Assembly (NCBI GenBank): GCA_040754075.1
Contig: JBFMDH010000024.1
Span: forward strand, 50,340 to 114,339
Direction: 5' to 3'
Length of the DNA stretch: 64,000 nucleotides
Origin: Acidobacteriota bacterium
Lineage (GTDB): Bacteria; Acidobacteriota; Blastocatellia; UBA7656
In this document: positions 17,537-26,866 of the stretch, in pieces
How the letters are laid out: the number at the start of each line of letters is the position of its first letter
Numbering within the stretch: the first letter of the stretch is position 1
Translations under genes and position numbers: made by a program
The notes under the pieces: model-generated
Seen by the model: the letters and a program-made list of their open reading frames with translations, nothing else
The model's database searches: none
What the model was told of the DNA's origin: nothing

Positions 17537-19241
17537 CCTTCTGCAACTGCACACGCAACGCATAATATTCACCCTGTTGAGAAATCGGTTCCATCTGTAT
17601 TTCCGGGCGATTTTTTAATCCGGTCAACCAACGTTCTCTGGTGATGATGATTAAGCGGTGATGGCTTTTTAATTCTTCAATCAAAGCATCCTCTTTCAAG
17701 GCATTGAGGATTTCCCCGTTTTTGCAGACCACACGGCCTTCGGCGTAAAAAACCGCCGCAAAGTCTTTTAGGATGTAATAAGCAATTTTTTCATCCGCGT
17801 TTAATGATTCTGCCGCATCCAGCGATAGCCTTTTCAAACTGACACTTTCATTAAGATATGGAGGTAAGATAATTCCCGCGCTGATAATCAAACCCAAAAT
17901 CACAGCAATCGAAGTAAATAATAGGTAAGCTTTTTTCCCCAGTGCCAAACCAACGACACCAATTAAGGCTAAACCTATCGGGATTGCAGCGATAATCAAA
18001 GTTATTGGAGATGACGAAATCGGAATTGTCCGCAAATACCCGACAAAACCGACTGATAAACTCACCAGTAAAATCGCGGTCAACCAGGCGGTTATTTTTA
18101 ATAAACCGGTGGCAGGCTTCGTCCAGTAATCTGCAAATGATTTGCCGAGGATGATTGCCAGGGCAGGAAAAACCGGAAGAATATAGCCCGGCAGCTTTGA
18201 TTCCGAAAGCGAGAAAAACAGTAAAGGAATGAGCGCCCATATCCAAGCCAGCGTCAGTAATGAATTTTCTTCATCAATGCGGGGACGAAGATTTTTGAGT
18301 CTGACGATAGCCGGAATAAAAAATCCCGACCAGGGGAGTACGCCGACGAAAGCAATCACTGCGAAAAAGTAAATCGGTTGCGGATGCCCGAAGACATCTT
18401 TGATATAGCGTTGGAAATGATGCTGAATGAAAAACTCATCAATAAAATGCCAGCCATGTTTTAAGGTCACAGGTAAATACCAGGTCGCGGATACCGCAAA
18501 GAAAACCAATAGACCAATCATCAGATAGTTAATTCTCAGTAAACGCCACCTGCCGGTCAGCCATAAAAACAGAAACAAGATGCCGAAGGTTAAAACGATG
18601 CCGACCAGACCTTTTGCCATGAATGCCAACCCGATAGCGGCAAAACTCAGGGTCATTAACCAAAATCGAGAGCGGACAAAATTTGAAGTGGCGACATAGG
18701 TCGTTAATATTGCAACGCTCATGGTTGCGGTCAACACCATATCGGGCGTGGCAGCGTGCGCATAACCGATAAAGATACCACTCGTTAGTAACATCAAACC
18801 GGCTCCCATAGCCCATTTCAGGGATACGGTGCGTGTCAGCGTACAGAAAATCGTCAGGGTCGCCAGCGTTGCAGATAATCCGGCGGGAAATCTCGCGGCA
18901 AACTCACTAACTCCGAAAAGGTGATAGGATGCCGCAATCATCCAATAAACCAGCGCCGGTTTTTCAAACCATAAACAACCACAAAGTCGCGTTGAGATAT
19001 ACTCACCGGATACGAACATTTCACGCGCAACCTCTGCGTATCGGGGTTCATCCGGTCCCAGCAATGCAAAACGGCTGGCGGCAAAGAAAAAAGCAACCAG
19101 GCAAAGTGTGAATAAAATGCTCAGGTAAGAAATGAACTCCTTGTTCGTGTAAGACTGGTCTTTTATTATTTGACCTTTGGTTTCCGATTGCTCAGGCTTT
19201 GCAAGGAAATCATTGAGAAAATTTTTTAATTTTAAAATCAT
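17526..19241 (-). CDS. GT39/ArnT-like integral membrane glycosyltransferase
   Basis: 571 residues with roughly a dozen predicted membrane helices. The first large periplasmic loop holds the DE motif typical of GT-C fold GT39/ArnT enzymes (LGPDEPRYAEVAREMF), followed by WFEKPALVYW. The C-terminal soluble part (about 470-570) holds ADEKIAYYILKDF and YYALRVQL. Family members move a sugar from an undecaprenyl- or dolichyl-phosphate carrier to lipid A or proteins at the outer face of the inner membrane. The divergent GnnA-like dehydrogenase gene next door fits an envelope sugar role. Donor and acceptor cannot be read from sequence. Confidence 0.87.
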   Translation of the reverse strand: MILKLKNFLNDFLAKPEQSETKGQIIKDQSYTNKEFISYLSILFTLCLVAFFFAASRFALLGPDEPRYAEVAREMFVSGEYISTRLCGCLWFEKPALVYWMIAASYHLFGVSEFAARFPAGLSATLATLTIFCTLTRTVSLKWAMGAGLMLLTSGIFIGYAHAATPDMVLTATMSVAILTTYVATSNFVRSRFWLMTLSFAAIGLAFMAKGLVGIVLTFGILFLFLWLTGRWRLLRINYLMIGLLVFFAVSATWYLPVTLKHGWHFIDEFFIQHHFQRYIKDVFGHPQPIYFFAVIAFVGVLPWSGFFIPAIVRLKNLRPRIDEENSLLTLAWIWALIPLLFFSLSESKLPGYILPVFPALAIILGKSFADYWTKPATGLLKITAWLTAILLVSLSVGFVGYLRTIPISSSPITLIIAAIPIGLALIGVVGLALGKKAYLLFTSIAVILGLIISAGIILPPYLNESVSLKRLSLDAAESLNADEKIAYYILKDFAAVFYAEGRVVCKNGEILNALKEDALIEELKSHHRLIIITRERWLTGLKNRPEIQMEPISQQGEYYALRVQLQKEKP

Positions 19242-19364
19242 GCGAGGTTGTTTACAGATGGATGATGATAAAGCAGGGCAATGGGCGACGCAATTCTGAT
19301 TTAATCAACCTGAATCATTACTACTTATATTTTTCAATTTCACCAGAAAGGACTGGAGTTTTTC

Positions 19365-20318
19365 ATGAAACGAGTCGCAGTCATCGGCACCGGAAGTTTC
19401 GGACAAAATCATGCCAGAGTCTACAGCGAACTTCCCGACGTCAGTTTAAAAGCTGTTTGTGATATTAATGAAGCCATCGGCAAGCCCATCGCTGAAAAAT
19501 ATCAGGTCGATTATTTCAGCGATTACCGCGAGTTAATTGGCACAGTTGATGCGGTGAGTCTTGCTACTCCAACCCTCACCCACAAAGCGATTGCCTGTGA
19601 TTTTTTAAAAGCCGGTATCGCAGTTTTAATCGAAAAGCCGATTTCACGCACTCTCGAAGAAGCCGAAGAAATCCTGAAAACTGCCAGAGAAAATAATCGG
19701 GTCTTACAAATTGGTCACTTGGAAAGGTTCAATCCGGCGGTGATTGCTGCAAGTCAAGTGGTCACCCAGCCGAGATTTTTTGAAGGCCATCGGTTGAGCC
19801 TGTTTACCCCGCGAAGTCTGGATATTGATGTGGTCATGGATTTGATGATTCATGACCTCGATGTCATCTTATCGATGGTTAAAAGTGAAGTTGTGGAAAT
19901 CCGTGCCGCGGGCATACCGATTCTTACTCCGAAAATTGATATTGCCAATGCGCGAATCGAATTTGCCAATGGCTGTGTTGCCAATTTAACCGCCAGCCGG
20001 GTCTCTGCCGAAAGGGTCAGAAAATTAAGATTTTTTCAGCCCTCGCAATATGTGTCGATAGATTATGCGGCGCAGGAAGCCAGCATGGTCAAAGTGGATT
20101 ATTCATCTGGCGGAAAACCCGACTTCGGTTTCCGCGCGCTTGCGGTGGAACGCGAAGAACCGCTCAAACTCGAAATCCAATCTTTCTTAAATGCGGTTGA
20201 TGGTGCGCCAGTCATCACCAGCGGACAAGATGGTAAAAACGCTCTCCAACTGGCAATCGGCATCGTCGAAAAAATCAAAGAACACGCCGAAAAAATCGGT
20301 ATTCCTTTTGTCGGATAA
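19365..20318 (+). CDS. Gfo/Idh/MocA oxidoreductase (GnnA-like)
   Basis: 317 residues. The N-terminal Rossmann domain has GTGSFGQNHARVYSELPDV, and the family Lys/Pro motif is EKPISRTLEEAEE. GHLERFNPAV and VMDLMIHDLDV are typical of the branch that includes GnnA, an NAD-dependent dehydrogenase that oxidises the 3-hydroxyl of UDP-GlcNAc before amination for lipid A. The GnnA assignment is by resemblance; no GnnB-type aminotransferase is adjacent, although a DegT-family enzyme lies at 37.3 kb. The gene is read divergently from the GT39 gene and is followed 19 nt later by the M61 peptidase gene, so the two are probably cotranscribed. Confidence 0.83.
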   Translation: MKRVAVIGTGSFGQNHARVYSELPDVSLKAVCDINEAIGKPIAEKYQVDYFSDYRELIGTVDAVSLATPTLTHKAIACDFLKAGIAVLIEKPISRTLEEAEEILKTARENNRVLQIGHLERFNPAVIAASQVVTQPRFFEGHRLSLFTPRSLDIDVVMDLMIHDLDVILSMVKSEVVEIRAAGIPILTPKIDIANARIEFANGCVANLTASRVSAERVRKLRFFQPSQYVSIDYAAQEASMVKVDYSSGGKPDFGFRALAVEREEPLKLEIQSFLNAVDGAPVITSGQDGKNALQLAIGIVEKIKEHAEKIGIPFVG

Positions 20319-20337
20319 ATTGAACAGGAAGTTTTTC

Positions 20338-21894
20338 ATGAACCGAATAACCAAAATAAGCCATTTGTTTCTCCTTACCGTTTGCCTCTTCATTGCTGGT
20401 CAACAGGCTTTGTTGGCAAGGCAATCCGGTCAATTACAAATCAACTACACCGTAGCCGTTGCCGATGTCGATAAACAACTTTTTCACGTCACCACTGAGA
20501 TTAAAAATATTAAAGACTCATTTGTCACCGTGTCTCTTCCCATTTGGACGCCGGGTTGGTACACAGTAGAAAATTACGCAAAAAATATTCTTCGATTTAA
20601 AATCCTTGATGGCAAAGGAAACTGGTTGCAACCCATCATGACTCGCAAACAGAGTTGGCGGGTTGAGACTAAAAATTTGAAGGAAATCAAAATCGAATTT
20701 GATTATCAGGCAACCGTGTTGGCTTTAAATCAGGCGAAAATCACTAAGGATTTTGCGTTTTTTACCGGCACACAACTTTTTCTGGAGGTGAATGGCTATC
20801 GCAATCTTCCCGCCACCGTTCGCTTTAATGTTCCCCAGGATTGGAAAATTCAAACGGCATTAAAAGAGAGCACTGACCCGTACATCTTCACTTCATCCAA
20901 TTATGATGAACTGGTTGATGCGCCAACTCAGATGGGAAAATTTGATGTCACAAAATTTGAAGTCGAAGGCAAGCCACATTATTTTTGTGCTACCCCTGCC
21001 GGAAGTTTTTCCAAAGAAAAAACCGATAAATTCGTAGAGATGCTGCAAAAAGTTTATATGTCTCAAAGTAAAATATTTGGCGGCTTGCCTTACGAAAAAC
21101 ATGTCTGTTTCTATTTTTTTGCCAAACCTGAATCGAACGCCGGCGGCGCGCTCGAACACGCCAATTCCTTTGTCTCATTTGCGCCGGTTGGCAACCGCGC
21201 GACTCCGGAAATGTTAATTGAAACCGCAGCCCATGAATTTTTTCATACCTGGAATGTCAAACGGATTCGTCCGATTCAAATGTTTCCCTATGATTATTCG
21301 CGAGAAAATGAAACCCCGCTGCTATGGATTTCCGAAGGGTTTACCAATTATTATGCGAGCAAATCGCTACTCAGAGCAGGCACCGGCGGAAAAGAACGCT
21401 TCCTGTTCTCGATAACCTCTGCCATCAATGGCGTCGAAAGCAATGACGCGAGAAAGTATATTTCCCCGGCTGATTCTTCAACTTCAACCTGGCTGGGCTA
21501 TGACACCGGAACGGTGTTTGAAATTTCTTATTACACCCAAGGGCAAAACCTGGGAGCCTTACTTGATTTATCAATTTTAAATGACACCAAAGGGCAATTC
21601 GGTTTGGATGAGGTGATGCGTTCGCTTTTCAAGGATTTTTACCTGAAAGGGAAAGGCTTTTCTATCGACGATTTTTTAACCATTGTCAACCGATTAACCA
21701 AACGCGATTACCGAAATTTCATCACTCGGTATGCCTATGGGGTCGCGGTTCCACCCTATGACGAAATCCTGGGCTTTGCCGGCTATTATCTCGATAAAGA
21801 CGCATTAAAAGAGGGACGCTATGAAGTGAAAGAGATGTCAGATATTTCAACCGAGAAAATGAAAATTCGTGAAGCCTGGTTGAAGACCCAATAG
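20338..21894 (+). CDS. Secreted M61-family metallopeptidase lacking PDZ domain
   Basis: 518 residues from the ATG at 20338, preceded by ACAGGAAG and opening a signal peptide (HLFLLTVCLFIAGQQALLA). The frame stays open upstream to 20191 but that part overlaps the dehydrogenase gene. The domain order is an N-terminal beta-sandwich, then the thermolysin-like catalytic part with HEFFH (about 299-303), the third zinc ligand in WISEGFTNYY (about 330) and the R-rich VKRIRPIQM segment. Glycyl-aminopeptidase-type M61 proteins usually continue into a PDZ domain; here the protein stops shortly after that point (GFAGYYLDKD). It is predicted to be a periplasmic aminopeptidase. Confidence 0.87.
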   Translation: MNRITKISHLFLLTVCLFIAGQQALLARQSGQLQINYTVAVADVDKQLFHVTTEIKNIKDSFVTVSLPIWTPGWYTVENYAKNILRFKILDGKGNWLQPIMTRKQSWRVETKNLKEIKIEFDYQATVLALNQAKITKDFAFFTGTQLFLEVNGYRNLPATVRFNVPQDWKIQTALKESTDPYIFTSSNYDELVDAPTQMGKFDVTKFEVEGKPHYFCATPAGSFSKEKTDKFVEMLQKVYMSQSKIFGGLPYEKHVCFYFFAKPESNAGGALEHANSFVSFAPVGNRATPEMLIETAAHEFFHTWNVKRIRPIQMFPYDYSRENETPLLWISEGFTNYYASKSLLRAGTGGKERFLFSITSAINGVESNDARKYISPADSSTSTWLGYDTGTVFEISYYTQGQNLGALLDLSILNDTKGQFGLDEVMRSLFKDFYLKGKGFSIDDFLTIVNRLTKRDYRNFITRYAYGVAVPPYDEILGFAGYYLDKDALKEGRYEVKEMSDISTEKMKIREAWLKTQ

Positions 21895-21908
21895 AGAACA
21901 GGATGGAA

Positions 21909-22691
21909 TTAAGCGTTAAATTGAAAGCTTGCCATGCTTAAATTACCGTAAGTCCAACTTCTGTGAATACTCATACCGGGATGATTTTCATCAAACCCTC
22001 CGGCTCCCATCGCTACAAACAGCGGCAGCAGATGTTCTTCTGTGGGATGTGCCAGGACACCTTCAGCAATCAGTGAGCGATAATTTACAAGCGATTGAAG
22101 ATTTCCTTCCGAAATTTTTTGATGAAGGAATTCCTCGAATTTTTTTGCCCAGGGCGAGGGCTTATCAAATGAGTTCAGCGAATGCAGGTTATGAACAGCG
22201 CCACCGCTTGCCAGTATCATTACGCCTTGGTCTTTTAAACCGCCGAGCACCTTCCCGATTTGGTAATGCTCTTCAGGGGTGCCGTTTGCAACTAATGACA
22301 GTTGAGTAGTTGGGATATTGGCTTGGGGATACATCAACATTAACGGCACCCAGACGCCGTGGTCGAGTCCGCGATTTTCCGTAATGGCAGTGTGAATTCC
22401 CTGTCCATTTAATAAATGCGCAACTCGATTGCCCAACGTGACAGCTCCTGCTGCCGGGTATGCTATCTCATATAGTTTTTTGGGAAACCCGCCGAAATCG
22501 TGAATGGTTTGGGGATGTGCGGCAAGCGAAACCGTTGGGATTTCGGACTGCCAATGGGCTGAAACCACCAGAATTGCGGAAGGTTTCCCTAAAGAATTTC
22601 CAAGCGAGGTCAAAAATTGATGCGCTTCGGCTTCATCATCAATCGCCAAAGTTGGCGCGCCATGTGATACAAAAATTGCCGGGAAATTCAT
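21909..22691 (-). CDS. ygiD: DODA-type extradiol ring-cleavage dioxygenase (YgiD-like)
   Basis: 260 residues, the usual size of the YgiD/4,5-DOPA dioxygenase family, a class III extradiol (LigB-fold) enzyme. Zinc/iron ligands are visible as His in FVSHGAPT, His in VVSAHWQSE and His in NRGLDHGVWVPL, with the ASGGAVHNLH segment completing the site. Members open the ring of catechol-like substrates in the cytoplasm; the real substrate is unknown. It is the last gene of a three-gene minus-strand unit YceI-DoxX-dioxygenase, 29 nt after DoxX. This trio recurs in many bacteria and is linked to stress by aromatic or quinone compounds. Confidence 0.88.
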   Translation of the reverse strand: MNFPAIFVSHGAPTLAIDDEAEAHQFLTSLGNSLGKPSAILVVSAHWQSEIPTVSLAAHPQTIHDFGGFPKKLYEIAYPAAGAVTLGNRVAHLLNGQGIHTAITENRGLDHGVWVPLMLMYPQANIPTTQLSLVANGTPEEHYQIGKVLGGLKDQGVMILASGGAVHNLHSLNSFDKPSPWAKKFEEFLHQKISEGNLQSLVNYRSLIAEGVLAHPTEEHLLPLFVAMGAGGFDENHPGMSIHRSWTYGNLSMASFQFNA

Positions 22692-22720
22692 GACTTCCTC
22701 TTTGATTCAATAATCCGAAT

Positions 22721-23143
22721 TTACTTTTTCGCGCCAAACACCAGAGCATCCAGGGAGTATTTTCCGGGACCCGTAATTAACATCAATAGTGCGACACCCA
22801 GATAGAGCGCCGCCAGTTCATACGAAGGGCCACCGGAGCCGACAAATGGATGACCTGCACGGACGTGAACTCCCAACACTGCAAACAACATCGTGCAGGT
22901 GATTCCAAAAGCGGCAATCGGCGTCAATAATCCGAGGATTAATGCCAGCCCACCGCCGAACTCGCTTAATGCCGCAAGACTTTGCAATAAACCGGGAATG
23001 GGCGCTTCCTGTCCCATCCAATCAAACGGATTTTTAATTTTTGAATAACCGTGCAACATCAATCCCATGCCAAAAATCAAGCGAACAATTAATAGACCGA
23101 TGGCACCCCGGTTTCCAATAAATTCACCAAATAATTTCTTCAT
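22721..23143 (-). CDS. DoxX family membrane protein
   Basis: 140 residues with four predicted membrane helices. The DoxX pattern is clear: GLLIVRLIFGMGLMLHGYSKI, LSEFGGGLALILGLLTPIAAFG and the final GPGKYSLDAL. Related proteins take part in quinone-linked sulfur oxidation or membrane redox protection, but most are uncharacterised. It lies between the YceI gene (77 nt upstream) and the ring-cleavage dioxygenase gene (29 nt downstream) in one transcription unit. Confidence 0.9.
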   Translation of the reverse strand: MKKLFGEFIGNRGAIGLLIVRLIFGMGLMLHGYSKIKNPFDWMGQEAPIPGLLQSLAALSEFGGGLALILGLLTPIAAFGITCTMLFAVLGVHVRAGHPFVGSGGPSYELAALYLGVALLMLITGPGKYSLDALVFGAKK

Positions 23144-23220
23144 ATTATTTTTCTCCCCAGTCAGTAAATAGAAAGGATGATTTATCTATAAAAACAAAAT
23201 CGCTTTCACAGAACCTGACA

Positions 23221-23895
23221 TTACTGTTTAACCGCTTCGATATTCAGTTGAATGTCGACATCATTCCCGACAACCAGACCACCGGAATCCAGTTTTTGAC
23301 TCCAGCTAACCCCATAATCCTGACGATTGATGGTTAGATTCGCCTCGATACCGATTCGCAATTTCCCCCAGGGGTCTTTTATCGGCCCGTTTAATTTGAA
23401 TGGAATGGTGAGTTCTTTGCTGACACCTTTCAAGGTAAATGTGCCGATGGCAAGAAAATCGGTTTTCCCTTTTTTAACGACCCGGGTGCTTTTAAACGAT
23501 AATTCGGGATATTTCGCAACCTCGAAAAAATCCGCGGTTCGCAGATGATTGTCTCTGGCTTGAACACCGGTGTCGATACTTTCAACCTTGGCGGTAAATT
23601 CGACTGATGATTTGGTTATATCTGCGGAATCAAAATTGATTGTCCCTTTATAGTCTTTAAATCTGCCGGGGATTTTATTGATAACCAGATGACGAATTGA
23701 AAACCCGATGGTCGAATGAGCTGGATCAAATCCGTAAACTCCTGAACTGGCGACCGGCGCAGCTTCTTTTGAAGCGGTTTGCGGTTTAACTTCAACAAAT
23801 AAACTTTCTGAACCGGCGGCGAGCGCCAGAGCAAATCCTGAAATCGCCAAAATTAAGGCGAGTCCCAATATCACGAAATATTTTCTATTTTTCAT
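23221..23895 (-). CDS. YceI family periplasmic lipocalin-like protein
   Basis: 224 residues. A signal peptide/anchor (FVILGLALILAISGFALALA) is followed by a linker and a complete YceI domain beginning GVYGFDPAHSTIGFSIRHLVINKIPGRF, with FDSADITKSSVEFTAKVESIDTG and RQDYGVSWS near the end. YceI folds as an extended lipocalin binding isoprenoid-type or other hydrophobic ligands. It is the first gene of the YceI-DoxX-dioxygenase unit. TTTGGAGAAAG-type ribosome binding sequence (CTTGGAGAAAG) precedes the ATG. A palindrome overlapping a -35-like element lies about 110-125 bp upstream and may be the operator. Confidence 0.92.
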   Translation of the reverse strand: MKNRKYFVILGLALILAISGFALALAAGSESLFVEVKPQTASKEAAPVASSGVYGFDPAHSTIGFSIRHLVINKIPGRFKDYKGTINFDSADITKSSVEFTAKVESIDTGVQARDNHLRTADFFEVAKYPELSFKSTRVVKKGKTDFLAIGTFTLKGVSKELTIPFKLNGPIKDPWGKLRIGIEANLTINRQDYGVSWSQKLDSGGLVVGNDVDIQLNIEAVKQ

Positions 23896-23952
23896 TTTCT
23901 TTCTCCAAGTTAAAAAATTTTCTTTTTCTGCTACTGCAACTAAACGCTTCTT

Positions 23953-24024
23953 AGCTTATTCAATCTGCGGATTGGTGTCAAGCAACTTTGTTAATCAATT
24001 AACAGTTATTAAATTAACTGTCAA
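23953..24024 (-). promoter_or_regulatory. Promoter and palindromic operator candidate for the YceI operon
   Basis: On the minus strand, TTGACA (23981-23976) and TAAGCT (23958-23953) are 17 bp apart. About 40 bp upstream is a perfect palindrome, ACAGTTA (24002-24008) with TAACTGT (24015-24021), 6-bp centre, which overlaps a second TTGACA (24024-24019). The size and AT-rich character fit a dimeric winged-helix repressor such as MarR or HxlR; no such regulator gene is adjacent. Confidence 0.5.
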
Positions 24025-24127
24025 TCAGTAGACATTAAGCCGTCGGCGAGTATCAACCAGCGTAGCGCGGAATTTATTGGCGAATTTTGAAGGAAAAGGG
24101 CGAGCCAAATAAGGGAAAGGAAAAGGC

Positions 24128-24156
24128 GGTCGGCAAGGCATTTAACCTCGCCGACC
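24128..24156 (-). terminator. Terminator of the RNase E/G gene
   Basis: GGTCGGC (24128-24134) pairs with GCCGACC (24150-24156), with further AGG/CCT pairing inside. On the minus strand the stem is followed by a pyrimidine run (TTTTCCTTTCCCTT). It begins 10 nt after the RNase stop. Confidence 0.65.
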
Positions 24157-24166
24157 ATTGACAGCG

Positions 24167-26866
24167 TTAGGCGATTGCGAAGTCGTACTGCTCCTGATGA
24201 AGATTGGGGTCGGCTTCGATAGTAATCGGGGAGCCGAAATTGGCTTCGATCTCTTCAAAGACCGCCTGTTCCGAAGTATGCAAGGCTTCGGCAACAATCG
24301 GCGAGACCCTCAGCATAATGTCTGTGCTTCCCATGACCTGTTCGGAAATCGCTTTGGCTTGTTCGAGGATTTCATAACACATGGTTTGTGCAGATTTAAC
24401 CATCCCGCCGCCCTGGCAATACGGACAGGGTGAACAAAGGGTTCGTTCGAGCGATTGTTTAACCCGCTTGCGGGTGATTGCCAGCAAACCGAAATCATTG
24501 ATCGACAGAATTTTTGAGGGTGAACGGTCATTGGCTAACTCTTCCTGAAGCGTTTGCATGACTTTCTGTCGGTTTTTGCGTTCTTCCATATCGATAAAAT
24601 CGACAACGATGATGCCGCCGAGATCGCGCAAACGAATTTGGCGCACCACTTCTTTTGCGGCTTCCAGATTGGTCTTGGTTATGGTGTCTTCGAGGCGGTC
24701 AGATTTACCGACAAATTTTCCGGTGTTGACATCAATCGCCACCAGCGCTTCGGTTTGATTAATGACGATATAGCCGCCGGATTTTAACCACACACGCGGT
24801 TTTACCGCCTTATCAATTTCCGGCTGAACATTATATTTTTCGAGTATCGGTTGGTTTCCGGTATAAAGTTTGACACGGTTCACCAGCCGCGGTTGAACGC
24901 GATTGACGAACTCGACGATTCGCGCATATTCGATTTCGTTATCAACCCGAATGACCGAAAATTCATCGGTCAATTGATCGCGTAAAATTCGTTGAATCAA
25001 ATCCAGGTCGCGATGAACCAGGGTCGGCGGTTTGGAGCGGTCGGATTTTTTGCGGATGTCATTCCAGGTACGAATCAGGTATCGCATATCATCATGCAAT
25101 AACTGTTCGGAAATTCCTGAGCAGGCGGTACGCGCAATAAATCCACCCGGCGCATTTTCGCGGTCACGAAGCGCAGTTACGGTGCGTTTCAACCTCACTC
25201 GTTCGGCATCAATTGGAATTTTTCGGGAAACCCCTATGTGATTTACCGTCGGCATATAAACCAGAAATCGTCCGGGTAAGGCAATGTGCGAAGTAATTCG
25301 CGCGCCTTTTTTGGCGATAGGTTCTTTTGCGATTTGAACGATAACTTCCTGCCCTTCGCGCAGCAGGTCGGTGATGGTGGGTGCCCCTCCCCTTTCGGGT
25401 TTGCGCCGGGGTTCGGCTCGCATCGGTTTATCGCCATCAAACCCTTCCGGTTTTTCTTCCGCTACGGTTGCGGCATCGCCATCTTCGGTTGCTGATTCGC
25501 CAACCGGTTGACGCATACTTTTCGGATGTGGACGGCGGTCTTTGCGACGACCACGACCTCGCCTGATTGCCATTTCACTGCGGCTGCCAAAATCACGAAC
25601 GCTGGCTTCCCGATCGTCCTCTGTTTCATCGCCAATCACCTGCTGAGGCGATGTGGTTCCCTCTAAAATATTTTCAGGGATGACATCGGAGATATGTTTG
25701 AATGATGAGCGATTATCCAGCGATTCAGTGTTTGATGCCGCCGCATCTTCGATACGCTCGAATTCGTTTTTTTCAATTTTTTCCGAGCGAAAACTCCCGA
25801 CTTTCCATTCCGGTTCAGGTTCCGGCTGGAACACTTTTTCAACCGGCTTTTCTCCTTCCATAACCTGGGGGCGCGATGCGGTTTCCGAAGCTTCCGATGG
25901 GCGTTCTTCATCCACAATTCTTTCAAAACCGGTTGCCGCCAAGACGTTTTGAGATGCCGCATCAGAGGTTTCACTACCTGCACCTTTTTTCTTGCGTGCT
26001 GGTTTTTTAGCAGCGGATTTCGCGGTTTTTTTGACCGCCTTGCCATCTTCAACCTTGGCTTCTACGACTGGCGGTTCCACAACATCAGGTTTCTTTGAGG
26101 GAGGTTTGGCTTTTTTGGATTTTTTTTCTTCTTCTTCGATTTTCCCTTTTTTACGGGAACGACTGCGTTTCCCTTTTTCCGTTTCAACCACTTCCTGAGC
26201 CGGCTCCGTCCTCACTATATCCTCGTCGGTTATTCTTTCAATGCTGAAATCCGTTGCATGTCCGCTGATTAAATCGCCGACTCTTACAACTTCTTCCGGG
26301 ATTTCCTCCTTTACAAAGGTAGGTGTAACTTCATCTACCTTTGCTTCCTGAACCGGAATGAATTCGGGCGTCGTGGTTGCCGGTTCCAAACCTTCACCTT
26401 CCAAATCTTCGACCGGTGGCGGTTCAATAACTTTTTCCGTGGCAATTTCCGCCAATTGTTCAACCACATCTTCCAACTCAGCCGCATCTACTGCGGGGAT
26501 TGGCGGTTCGCTTATCCGTTTATCGACGGGTTCGGGTCTACCCCGATCTCTGCGGTCACCTTTTCGCTCATCGGGTCGTTTTTGTTGCTGTGTGGCAGCG
26601 CCTTCTTCGTTGAAATCAATATCCTCATCCTCTTCAAAATCTTTGAAGTCGGCAACGTACAAAAAGGCATCCCGTTCAAGCCCGATGTCCACGAAAGCCG
26701 ATTGCATACCGGGAAGCACCTTCATCACTTTGCCTTTATAGACATTTCCGACAACCCCTTGATTTTCATCCCGACGCTCAACATAGAATTCCGTAACCAC
26801 ACCTTCTTCTATTAAAGCGACCTTCTTTTCATATACATTTGCGCTAATTATCAATTCTTTAGCCAT
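24167..26866 (-). CDS. rng: Ribonuclease E/G with a large insertion in the S1 domain
   Basis: 899 residues from the ATG at 26866 (TAGGAGAGTTC upstream); an upstream in-frame ATG at 26890 lacks such a site. The ends match RNase G: MAKELIISANVYEKKVALIEEG, S1 strands VGNVYKGKVMKVLPGMQSAFVDIG, and the final LHQEQYDF. Catalytic metal Asp residues are in VAIDVNTGKFVG (about 710) and IIVVDFIDMEERKNR (about 754). The zinc-link is CSPCPYC (about 813). Between S1 strands, residues about 82-485 are a low-complexity insertion, first acidic and then rich in Lys/Arg, absent from E. coli RNase G (about 490 residues). The enzyme processes rRNA and mRNA 5' ends in the cytoplasm. It follows the mre block on the same strand, as rng does in enterobacteria. 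Confidence 0.92.
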   Translation of the reverse strand: MAKELIISANVYEKKVALIEEGVVTEFYVERRDENQGVVGNVYKGKVMKVLPGMQSAFVDIGLERDAFLYVADFKDFEEDEDIDFNEEGAATQQQKRPDERKGDRRDRGRPEPVDKRISEPPIPAVDAAELEDVVEQLAEIATEKVIEPPPVEDLEGEGLEPATTTPEFIPVQEAKVDEVTPTFVKEEIPEEVVRVGDLISGHATDFSIERITDEDIVRTEPAQEVVETEKGKRSRSRKKGKIEEEEKKSKKAKPPSKKPDVVEPPVVEAKVEDGKAVKKTAKSAAKKPARKKKGAGSETSDAASQNVLAATGFERIVDEERPSEASETASRPQVMEGEKPVEKVFQPEPEPEWKVGSFRSEKIEKNEFERIEDAAASNTESLDNRSSFKHISDVIPENILEGTTSPQQVIGDETEDDREASVRDFGSRSEMAIRRGRGRRKDRRPHPKSMRQPVGESATEDGDAATVAEEKPEGFDGDKPMRAEPRRKPERGGAPTITDLLREGQEVIVQIAKEPIAKKGARITSHIALPGRFLVYMPTVNHIGVSRKIPIDAERVRLKRTVTALRDRENAPGGFIARTACSGISEQLLHDDMRYLIRTWNDIRKKSDRSKPPTLVHRDLDLIQRILRDQLTDEFSVIRVDNEIEYARIVEFVNRVQPRLVNRVKLYTGNQPILEKYNVQPEIDKAVKPRVWLKSGGYIVINQTEALVAIDVNTGKFVGKSDRLEDTITKTNLEAAKEVVRQIRLRDLGGIIVVDFIDMEERKNRQKVMQTLQEELANDRSPSKILSINDFGLLAITRKRVKQSLERTLCSPCPYCQGGGMVKSAQTMCYEILEQAKAISEQVMGSTDIMLRVSPIVAEALHTSEQAVFEEIEANFGSPITIEADPNLHQEQYDFAIA

